Assembly (NCBI GenBank): GCA_002790195.1
Contig: PFUR01000028.1
Coordinates: 1-64,000 of the forward strand
DNA: 64,000 nucleotides
From: Flavobacteriales bacterium CG_4_9_14_3_um_filter_40_17
GTDB lineage: Bacteria; Bacteroidota; Bacteroidia; Flavobacteriales; Flavobacteriaceae
Direction: 5' to 3'
Shown: in pieces, positions 1-7,484 of the stretch
Position numbering within the stretch: position 1 is the first letter of the stretch
How the letters are laid out: each line of letters begins with the position of its first letter
Notes under the pieces: model-generated
The model's input: the letters and a program-made list of their open reading frames with translations, nothing else
The model's database searches: none
What the model was told of the DNA's origin: nothing
Position numbers and translations under genes: made by a program

Positions 1-1312
1 AACCTATTTGAATTTCGGAGCTGCCCATAAACAAATTCCAAAGCAAACCGCTTCGCCCGTTTTCAATCATGATGACAATCGGGCCTTGATCGATGCCGAT
101 ATACCGTTGCGGAAACCAGTTGTTTTGTTGGCTGAAGGCATCATAAAAACCGAATTTTCCCCAGACAGACGGTTTCAAATCTTCATAAAGATGCCGCATC
201 ATGCGCAGCGATTCCACCGGAAGATAGGGATATGATGATAGTGCGGCTGTTGGAGCAATCACACCCAAATCGTTGTTGATGTTGTGGGCTTCGTAGCCGG
301 TCATGGACAGGCTCGCGGTCAGTCCCCAAGTATCGGATCCGTATCCGAAGAATCTTTTCGGGTTGGCTACGGCATAATTAAAATGCACCCGGGCGTGAGC
401 CATGTTTTGTTCCCAATAATCGGCGAATTCGTCCACCAAATTGTGTGGGTTTAATCCCAAATAGGAATAATGTGCCCAAAACAAAGGGCCAACCGAGCCC
501 GGGTTTCCATTGTGCTTTAAAGTAATCCGCTGCCCGAATGAGACCGATTCGGTTTTGATGTTCCCATTGTCTGCCCAACCCATCCGGTAGGCTTCCGGTG
601 GAATCTGGAAAGTAGGTGAAGAAGCGGCGAGGACATACACGATGAGGGCTTCGTTATAGCCCTTGATGGGTAGGTTAATTTGCCATCCAAAGTTGGGTGA
701 CCAGTGCCAGATCAGGGTGTTACCACCGTTCAAATACCAACTCCATTCAATTTGTTTCCAGAGTATATCAGCTTTTTCGGCCAACAGTTTTTCTGAATCG
801 TTTCCATTGTTTAAGTATTGCCGGACACTTAAAATGCCTTGAGCCAAAAAGGCCGTTTCCACCAAATCGCCACCATCGTCAAAAGCCGAAAAAGGAATGG
901 TTTTCCCAGTTGTGCCGTCCAGCCAATGTGGCCAGACACCATGGAAACGATCCGCATTTTCCAAAAAAGACAGGATTTTTCCGATGCGGGCTACGCCTTC
1001 GTTACGGCTGATAAAACCGCGTTCTATGCCTGTTACGATAACCATCAATCCGAAACCTGTAGCTCCTGTAGCTACTACATGGCTGTCTAAGTTGGGATCG
1101 TCTAAATAAAAACGTTCTCTGGCAGCTCCCGAGTTGACTTCAGCACCTTCCCAAAAATATCCAAAGGTTTGTTTTTGAATGATGGTAAGCAGTTCTTCAT
1201 CGGTAAGTTTCGGCGACTGAGCAGGTGGATTGACAATAATGTCATCTGAGCCACCACCACCGGAGGAGCAAGCAAAAACAATCAATAGAATCAGAAAGAC
1301 GGTATATTTCAT
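1..1312 (-). CDS. GH144-like glucoamylase-family lipoprotein, 3' end cut by window edge
   Basis: Predicted surface or periplasmic glycoside hydrolase of the 'glucoamylase family' (Pfam Glycoamylase, CAZy GH144; characterised members are endo-beta-1,2-glucanases). The ATG at 1312 opens a lipoprotein signal with lipobox cysteine at residue 15, followed by a serine/glycine linker. The body matches the next gene almost block for block: QTFGYFWEGAE, GATGFGLM, RFHGVWPHWLDG, GGDLVETAFLAQG, GPLFWAHYSYLGLNP, DQGPIVIMIEN. The frame stays open to base 2 and seems to lack only about 10-20 C-terminal residues, judged against its neighbour. It starts 4 bases after the stop of the upstream paralogue, so the two are co-transcribed. 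The family is clear. Beta-1,2-glucan as substrate is an inference from the GH144 resemblance. Confidence 0.85.
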   Translation of the reverse strand, partial: MKYTVFLILLIVFACSSGGGGSDDIIVNPPAQSPKLTDEELLTIIQKQTFGYFWEGAEVNSGAARERFYLDDPNLDSHVVATGATGFGLMVIVTGIERGFISRNEGVARIGKILSFLENADRFHGVWPHWLDGTTGKTIPFSAFDDGGDLVETAFLAQGILSVRQYLNNGNDSEKLLAEKADILWKQIEWSWYLNGGNTLIWHWSPNFGWQINLPIKGYNEALIVYVLAASSPTFQIPPEAYRMGWADNGNIKTESVSFGQRITLKHNGNPGSVGPLFWAHYSYLGLNPHNLVDEFADYWEQNMAHARVHFNYAVANPKRFFGYGSDTWGLTASLSMTGYEAHNINNDLGVIAPTAALSSYPYLPVESLRMMRHLYEDLKPSVWGKFGFYDAFSQQNNWFPQRYIGIDQGPIVIMIENGRSGLLWNLFMGSSEIQIG

Positions 1313-1316
1313 TTGA

Positions 1317-2678
1317 TTATTGCATTTTAGGGTAAGTAAACCCGAGTTTTTTAAGCCCGCCTTGTACATCATCTCGTCTCATAAAAAGTTTCCAAAGCAT
1401 TCCCGTCCGGTAATTTTCAATCATGACAGGAATTGGACCTTGGTCGATGGCCAAATAGCGTGGCAAATACCATTTATACTCTATACTGAACGCGTCGTAG
1501 GGGCCATATTTACCTATCAAAGTGTCGTGGTTTTGATACAGATTTCGCAATACCGCCATGCTTTTTTCCGGCGTGTAAGGGAACGAGGAAAGCGCGGCAG
1601 TGGGTGAAATTACACCAAAATCATCGCCGGGCCGGTGGCCGGCATATCCGTTTATGGAATAGCTGGAAGTCAACCCCCAGAGGCTGTCACCGTATTCTTT
1701 AAACTGTTTTGGATTGTCAACCGCATATTTGTAGTGAATCAGCGCATGGTTTTGATTGAGTTGCCAATAATCAGCATATTGGTCTTTCAACCCATTCGGG
1801 TTTAATCCCAAATAGGAATAATGAGCCCAAAAAAGTGGGCCTACCGGTGCATTGTCGTGTTCAAAATGATTGAGAACAGTTCGTAAATTGTAATATATTG
1901 TATCCTTTTTGATGACACCATTGCCAGCCCAACCTTCATCGTAAACAGCTTTCGAAATAGGATGGGTAGGCGAACTCGCCGCCAATACGTACATGATTAA
2001 ACACTCGTTGTAACCTCCAACCGGGAAATTCATTTCCCATCCATAATTGGGAGACCAATGCCAGTAGAGCACGTTTTTGCCGTTGGTGTACCAATCCCAC
2101 TCAACTTCTTGATACAGTTTTTCAATTCGATCCGACAATGATTTTTCAAGGGCATTACCTTCTTTGAAATATTCTGAAACGGTCAGTAACCCTTGAATCA
2201 AAAAAGCGGTTTCTACCAAATCACCGCCATTGTCTTTGGGGCTGAAGGGTTTAACGTGTCCGGTTTTCCCGTCTATCCAATGCGGCCAAGCCCCGTGGAA
2301 TCGATTGACTTTTTCGAGGAAAGACACTATTTTGCCGAAACGGGTTACTGCTTCTTCTCGGAAAATAAAATTGCGTTCAACTCCCACTAAGATTGCCATT
2401 AGGCCGAATCCGGAGCCCCCGGTTGTTACTATATCCTGATCATTTTGGGGATAGATATTATCTAAGTGGATGCGCTCCCGTGCCATACCCGAATTGGGTT
2501 CGGCTCCGTCCCAGAAATAATTGAAAGTTTGCTTTTGTACCTTATCAAGTAGTTGCTCATTGGCCAGAATCGTCTTTTTAGTACTGCTCTCGAGCGGGTT
2601 AGATTGTTCTTTTCCACTCTGTTTACAGGAGGCTATAAACACGATTAATGCCAGTACTAAAAAAAATATAAAACGCAT
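1317..2678 (-). CDS. GH144-like glucoamylase-family lipoprotein
   Basis: Complete paralogue of the following gene: a lipid-anchored (alpha/alpha)-barrel glycoside hydrolase of the GH144/Glycoamylase family, likely cutting an imported or surface-bound glucan. The start is placed at the ATG at 2678 (453 residues) because a typical lipoprotein signal begins there, with lipobox cysteine at residue 18; the longer frame to 2759 adds a non-signal extension. Shared blocks are QTFNYFWDGAEPNSG, GGSGFGLM, RFHGAWPHWIDG, GGDLVETAFLIQG, FWAHYSYLGLNPNG and IDQGPIPVMIENY. It lies 127 bases downstream of susD with a terminator-like hairpin between, and 4 bases upstream of its paralogue. The tandem arrangement suggests duplication followed by specialisation, for example different chain lengths. 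Confidence 0.85.
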   Translation of the reverse strand: MRFIFFLVLALIVFIASCKQSGKEQSNPLESSTKKTILANEQLLDKVQKQTFNYFWDGAEPNSGMARERIHLDNIYPQNDQDIVTTGGSGFGLMAILVGVERNFIFREEAVTRFGKIVSFLEKVNRFHGAWPHWIDGKTGHVKPFSPKDNGGDLVETAFLIQGLLTVSEYFKEGNALEKSLSDRIEKLYQEVEWDWYTNGKNVLYWHWSPNYGWEMNFPVGGYNECLIMYVLAASSPTHPISKAVYDEGWAGNGVIKKDTIYYNLRTVLNHFEHDNAPVGPLFWAHYSYLGLNPNGLKDQYADYWQLNQNHALIHYKYAVDNPKQFKEYGDSLWGLTSSYSINGYAGHRPGDDFGVISPTAALSSFPYTPEKSMAVLRNLYQNHDTLIGKYGPYDAFSIEYKWYLPRYLAIDQGPIPVMIENYRTGMLWKLFMRRDDVQGGLKKLGFTYPKMQ

Positions 2679-2721
2679 TGAATAAGAATATTTAAAGTTG
2701 AAAGAAAAAGATTGCCACCTA

Positions 2722-2747
2722 AAAACTACGCCCAAGAAGGGCGTAGC
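2722..2747 (-). terminator. Hairpin terminator or attenuator between susD and the GH144 genes
   Basis: A perfect 8-bp inverted repeat (CTACGCCC at 2727-2734 and GGGCGTAG at 2740-2747) with a 5-base loop is followed, on the minus strand, by five U residues (A run at 2722-2726). It is a textbook intrinsic terminator but sits inside the locus between susD and the enzyme genes. It may lower expression of the enzymes relative to susCD by partial termination. Confidence 0.75.
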
Positions 2748-2804
2748 ATTCAGTAACAAAAATCAAATGAATTAAAATTTATAAGAACAACAAATCAAAT
2801 TTGA

Positions 2805-4283
2805 TTAGTAACCCGGATTTTGGGTGAGTGAACCGCCTGATACATCAATTTGTGCTTGCGGAATCGGAGACAGTTCATGCTTGCCATCAACAAATGCTTT
2901 CCCGTGTGCGCGCATGACTTGCCCTGCACGCCCTTGCCTGACTAGGTCAAACCAACGGTCGTGTTCAAAAGCAAGTTCTAGCCTTCTTTCGTTCCAGACA
3001 GCCAAACGGAGTTGGGTCTGGCCAGTAGTTGTCACATCTGGAAGGCTCACTCTCGTGCGTACTTTATTAAGTTGAATTAAAGCGGCCGAAGATTGCCCAA
3101 GTTCGTTTAAGGCTTCTGCATTCATCAATAATACTTCTGCAAAACGGAGTACGCGGATGTTCTTGTTGGATTCCCAGTCGTTCCCGTTAAAAGTTTCGGC
3201 AACACGGCTGATGTAAGCTTTCTCATTATAACGCGGGTTTGGCGGGCTTTGGATGACTTGTTCGCCATCCCACATGGTTTCTCCAGCAAAAATAATGGTC
3301 GCGTTTTTGCGAATGTCATCACCTTGTGCATCATACGCATTGACTAAGTCCTCTGTAGGCGTATTGAATCCCCATCCCCATTGCCCGCGGACGCTTTGGG
3401 AGACTACATAACCTTGTACACCCAAATTTAACGGCCCACCTAGGCCTTGTACTTCAAAAATGGATTCAATCCCGTTTTCGCTACTCTCTCTCCAAAGTGT
3501 GGCATAATCTGCTTGCAAGTCATATTGTCCGGATGCTATCACTTCATCGGTTAAACGTTTTACCTCGTCCCAATTTTTCAGGTACATCTGTACTTTCGCG
3601 AGCAAAGTCAAGGCGGCTCCTGAAGTCGCCCTACCTACTTCCATTTGCGACTTATTGTTTAAATTTTCGGAGGCAAAAGTGAGGTCGGCAATGATTAAAT
3701 CATAGATTTCTGCCTGCGGAATCCTGGTTGAAACCGCCGCCAAATCTTCCGGAACATTGGGGTCTAAAACGCGGTCTAACTTGGGAATATCCCCGAACAT
3801 CCTGACTAAGTTGAAGTAAAAATAAGCTCTTAGGAAATGTGCTTCACCAAGAAGCCTGTTTTTGAAAGCCTCATCTAAAGTGACATCGGGGCTTGAAATG
3901 ATACCAATAGCCGTATTGGATCGGGTAATTCCCCGATAGTTGGCTCCCCAAACTTCATTGAAAGAAGGATCGGTGGAACTAAAAGTGAGCGCGTCCAATT
4001 TGTCTTTATCTGCCCCAGTATCGCCCGGGTCGCTCCCTTTATCAGCATCATCGGAAATGATACTCGAAACACCGTTCCAAGAGAAAGAAAACTGTTGCCA
4101 TTGCAATAAATTATTATAAATGGCATTCACTAATTCGACTGCTCTATCAGTAGAGAAAAAGCCTTCCGGGGTAATTTGCCCTTCAGGTTTTATATTTAAA
4201 TCGTCACTACAAGATGTAAGCGCGAAAAAGGAAATACATCCGGTCAGGGTAATTACTTTGATTGTTTTGAAAATTGTTTTCAT
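2805..4283 (-). CDS. susD: SusD/RagB-family outer-membrane glycan-binding lipoprotein
   Basis: Surface lipoprotein that forms a lid on the partner SusC channel and binds glycan for TonB-driven import. The 492-residue length is usual for the family. The signal peptide ends in a lipobox with cysteine at residue 25 (TSCSDDLN). Family features seen are the N-terminal PEGQITPEGFFS, the TPR-like RAYFYFNLVRMFGDIP block near the middle, the RFAEVLLMNAEALNE helix and the C-terminal WNERRLELAFEHDRWFDLVR followed by a short tail ending in NPGY. It follows susC by 12 bases, the standard susC-susD order. Homology is certain. The bound glycan is inferred only from the neighbouring GH144-like enzymes. Confidence 0.95.
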   Translation of the reverse strand: MKTIFKTIKVITLTGCISFFALTSCSDDLNIKPEGQITPEGFFSTDRAVELVNAIYNNLLQWQQFSFSWNGVSSIISDDADKGSDPGDTGADKDKLDALTFSSTDPSFNEVWGANYRGITRSNTAIGIISSPDVTLDEAFKNRLLGEAHFLRAYFYFNLVRMFGDIPKLDRVLDPNVPEDLAAVSTRIPQAEIYDLIIADLTFASENLNNKSQMEVGRATSGAALTLLAKVQMYLKNWDEVKRLTDEVIASGQYDLQADYATLWRESSENGIESIFEVQGLGGPLNLGVQGYVVSQSVRGQWGWGFNTPTEDLVNAYDAQGDDIRKNATIIFAGETMWDGEQVIQSPPNPRYNEKAYISRVAETFNGNDWESNKNIRVLRFAEVLLMNAEALNELGQSSAALIQLNKVRTRVSLPDVTTTGQTQLRLAVWNERRLELAFEHDRWFDLVRQGRAGQVMRAHGKAFVDGKHELSPIPQAQIDVSGGSLTQNPGY

Positions 4284-4295
4284 AGGTGTATTTTT

Positions 4296-7280
4296 TTAAA
4301 AATCTAAATTAAATCCTGCGGTAAATTTCGCAGTAGTGGGGAACGCATTGAGCTCTATACCTGAAGCTCTGGGGTCGCCTGGAAGTTCAGGATTGAAACC
4401 GCTGAATGCTTGAATGGTAAATGCGTTTTGCGCGCTGATGTAGATTCTTGCTTTGGTGCTGCTGATTTTTGAAACCCAACTGTTGGGAAGCGTATATCCC
4501 AAAGTAATATTGTTGATTCGGAAGAAATCACCTGATTCTAAGAAGTAATCAGAAGGGCGGGGAATCTCGTTGGAAGCTCGCGGGTTTTTGGCATTCGAAT
4601 CCGGATTAGCGGGAGAATATCTGCCGTTGGCTACATCTATCTCTATGTTTTCACCGCCAAAGCGTTGCGCGCGTTTTCCGTTGAAAACTTTGTTTCCCCA
4701 GTTGCCGAAGGTGTTGATGAGTAAATCAAATTTTTTGTATTCCATGCTGAGATTGATACCAAAATAGTCTCTCGGCTGATACGAACCAAAATGTTTTCGG
4801 TCTAAATCATTGATAACGCCATCGCCGTTGACATCGTCGAATTTCAAGTCACCCACTTTCGCGTTGGGTTGAGCAGAAGCATCGATTTCTGCTTGCGTCC
4901 CGAACAAACCCACGGCATCAAATAGCCAAAAACTGCCAATTTCCCTGCCTACTTCGGTTTTGGTAGTTACCTGCCCGTTTCCTAAACCTCCACTTATAAT
5001 TGATGCCTCGGCATCGGGAATTAGCGTTTTTATACCTACTACTCTATTCTCGTTAAAAGTAAGGTTGCCATTAATGGTATATTTAAAATCTTTGCCTATG
5101 GTGTTAGAGTAATTTAAAGAAACCTCAAATCCCTCATTGGTGATGGTAGTGCTATTGGTTATGAAGCTGTTATCACCCAAGGCTTGGGGAATATCGGTTG
5201 GGAAAAGCGCATTGGATGTTTTTTTGTAATAGTAGTCCAACGAACCGCTTAGCGAACCTTTGAGTGTCGAAAAATCTAAGCCCAAATCATTTTCTTGGGT
5301 TGTTTCCCATTTGAGGTTTTTATCTTTAATTTCTTCGAGGGTAGAACCCGTCACGATGGTATTGTTGACGACCGCGTTTAGGCCTGTGGTGATAGTTGCA
5401 ATAAATTCGTTGGTACCGATATTATCATTACCGGTTTCACCCCAACTCCATCTGAGTTTCAGGTAATCAAAAATATTTTGGTCTTTAAGAAAACTTTCGT
5501 TGATTACATTCCAACCAAAACCGATGGAAGGAAAATTGTCCCATCTGTTATTTGAAGAAAACTTAGATGAACCTTCTCTACGAATGGTAGCGGTCATCAG
5601 ATAGCGGTTGTCGTAATTGTATTGAGCACGTCCGAAATAGGCAACGCGTTTGAAACGGTCGCCCGTGTCTGAAACGGTCCTTCCCGCCACATCTCCCAGA
5701 CTTAAAAACCGAAAATTATCTTGAGGCGGGACATTTAAAGCTGTGCCTGATAGAGTCCTGCTTCTGAATTCTTCGTTGGTGATACCGGCAGTAAGCGAAA
5801 CATCGTGTTTGCCAAAAAAAACTTTTTGAAACGAAGCCACATTGTCCCAGATGACTCGCCAATTATCGGTTTCACTGACCGTTAAAGAGCTCGTTGTGTT
5901 CTCTTGCACCCCGCCGGCATCGTTAAATGTTTTTGATTCAGGAGCAAAGAAAACGCCTTCGCCATTGAAGGTTTCGGCTGAGGCGGTTGTCTTAAATTTA
6001 AAATATTTAAATATTGTTGCTTCTCCCCAAACATTGCCCTCTATCCGGCGGTCTCTGTTTTTGCTGTTAAAATTCTCCAAGAGTTGGACGGGATTCCCCA
6101 CGTTGTTAACGGTAGAGCGAAAGAAATCGCCATTCTCATTTCTCACAGGGATTGCGGGGGATTGCTTGTAGGCTGCGTCAAAAGCGGATGTGAGCGGGTT
6201 GTGTGTTTTGGATTTTGACAAGCCCAAGGTGTGGCCAAATCTGACAAACTTCCCTATTTTATACTCGTTATTGAGCCGAAGGTTCATCCGCTCAAATTTG
6301 TTTTTAAGCAAAATGCCTTCTTCTTCGTAATAGCCGAGACTGACAAAGTACTTAGAATGTTCATTCCCGCCGGAAACAGAGCCGGTATGATTTTGAAACA
6401 CCCCGTCATGGGTTATCAAATTAAACCAGTCTGTATTGGGCAAGTTGTTAATATCGGTGAAACGGGGTTGGTTTCCGCTCCTTTCCAATGCTTCGTTGGT
6501 AAATTCAGCAAACAATTTGCCATTGGCTAAATCAACTGATTGGGTAAAATCTGCCAAGGTGTTGAATCCAAAATATGAATTGAAACTCACTTTTGGCTTT
6601 CCGACAGTTCCTGATTTCGTAGTAATGAGAATGACACCATTCGCACCACGCGAGCCGTAAATGGCAGTAGAGGACGCGTCTTTTAACACGTCAACAGACT
6701 GAATATCAATGTTATTGATATTGGTGATATTGTCAGTCACAACTCCATCAACAACGTAAAGTGGGTTGACACCACCCAAAACGCTACCGGTACCACGAAC
6801 CCTGATTTCGGCTTGCGCCCCCGGGGAACCGTTGCTGATAATTTGCACACCAGCCAGTTTGCCCTGAATGGCTTCCGAAAGAGTTAAAACCGGAGAGATT
6901 GTAATGTCTTCTGATTTTACACTTCCAATCGATCCTACCAAATCTTTCCGTTTTGCGGTACCATAACCGATGACAACTACTTCGTCTATTTGCGTAACAG
7001 CAGTCAATAATTGAACATCAAGCTGATTGGTTTGGCCAACCACAATTTCCTGCGTGGAAAAGCCAAGATAACTAAACACCAACGTCTGCCCGGCATCTAC
7101 CCGAATTTGATAATTGCCGTCAAAATCGGTAGTAGTGCCCGAAGCACTATTTTTGATAACAACAGAAACACCCGGCAATGGGTTTCCTACATCATCCTTT
7201 ACAGTCCCCCTTATATCCTTGGTTTGTGCAAAGGAAAAGGAGAAGCAAAGAATCGCCAACAAAGTAATAAGATTTTTCAT
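4296..7280 (-). CDS. susC: SusC/RagA-family TonB-linked outer-membrane transporter
   Basis: TonB-dependent glycan importer, 994 residues. The start is taken as the ATG at 7280 because MKNLITLLAILCF begins a clean signal peptide ending in SFAQ; the longer frame uses a TTG at 7316 that overlaps the promoter. Domains: signal peptide; carboxypeptidase-regulatory-like fold from about residue 22 (IRGTVKDDVGNPLPGVSV); TonB box/plug region (VVVIGYGTAKRKDLVGS, then IRGTGSVLGGVNPLYVVDGV and the SusC hallmark DVLKDASSTAIYGSRGANGV); then the beta-barrel ending in the aromatic C-terminus FNLDF. First gene of the susCD operon, with a promoter directly upstream. Confidence 0.95.
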   Translation of the reverse strand: MKNLITLLAILCFSFSFAQTKDIRGTVKDDVGNPLPGVSVVIKNSASGTTTDFDGNYQIRVDAGQTLVFSYLGFSTQEIVVGQTNQLDVQLLTAVTQIDEVVVIGYGTAKRKDLVGSIGSVKSEDITISPVLTLSEAIQGKLAGVQIISNGSPGAQAEIRVRGTGSVLGGVNPLYVVDGVVTDNITNINNIDIQSVDVLKDASSTAIYGSRGANGVILITTKSGTVGKPKVSFNSYFGFNTLADFTQSVDLANGKLFAEFTNEALERSGNQPRFTDINNLPNTDWFNLITHDGVFQNHTGSVSGGNEHSKYFVSLGYYEEEGILLKNKFERMNLRLNNEYKIGKFVRFGHTLGLSKSKTHNPLTSAFDAAYKQSPAIPVRNENGDFFRSTVNNVGNPVQLLENFNSKNRDRRIEGNVWGEATIFKYFKFKTTASAETFNGEGVFFAPESKTFNDAGGVQENTTSSLTVSETDNWRVIWDNVASFQKVFFGKHDVSLTAGITNEEFRSRTLSGTALNVPPQDNFRFLSLGDVAGRTVSDTGDRFKRVAYFGRAQYNYDNRYLMTATIRREGSSKFSSNNRWDNFPSIGFGWNVINESFLKDQNIFDYLKLRWSWGETGNDNIGTNEFIATITTGLNAVVNNTIVTGSTLEEIKDKNLKWETTQENDLGLDFSTLKGSLSGSLDYYYKKTSNALFPTDIPQALGDNSFITNSTTITNEGFEVSLNYSNTIGKDFKYTINGNLTFNENRVVGIKTLIPDAEASIISGGLGNGQVTTKTEVGREIGSFWLFDAVGLFGTQAEIDASAQPNAKVGDLKFDDVNGDGVINDLDRKHFGSYQPRDYFGINLSMEYKKFDLLINTFGNWGNKVFNGKRAQRFGGENIEIDVANGRYSPANPDSNAKNPRASNEIPRPSDYFLESGDFFRINNITLGYTLPNSWVSKISSTKARIYISAQNAFTIQAFSGFNPELPGDPRASGIELNAFPTTAKFTAGFNLDF

Positions 7281-7313
7281 TTGTGATTTTGTTTTGAAAA
7301 AATTAACAGTTGT

Positions 7314-7346
7314 CAAATCTAAACACTTAACGGGTAATATAACGCA
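7314..7346 (-). promoter_or_regulatory. Bacteroidota-type promoter of susCD
   Basis: On the minus strand, TAGATTTG at 7321-7314 matches the -7 consensus TAnnTTTG, and a TTG (7346-7344) lies 22 bases upstream as a -33 element. The inferred transcript start near 7307 gives a leader of about 27 bases before the susC ATG at 7280. It supports the inner ATG, because the longer reading frame would begin within this promoter. Confidence 0.55.
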
Positions 7347-7484
7347 AGTAGAGAAACATCAAATGTACATCATGATGTGTTAAAAAATTAAGGTGCCTTA
7401 TATTATAAGCTATTTCAAACGTTTTCGTAGTGATTTATTTGAAAAAGTTTAGTGGAGTTGATGTATGAATGATGTATTATTTAT

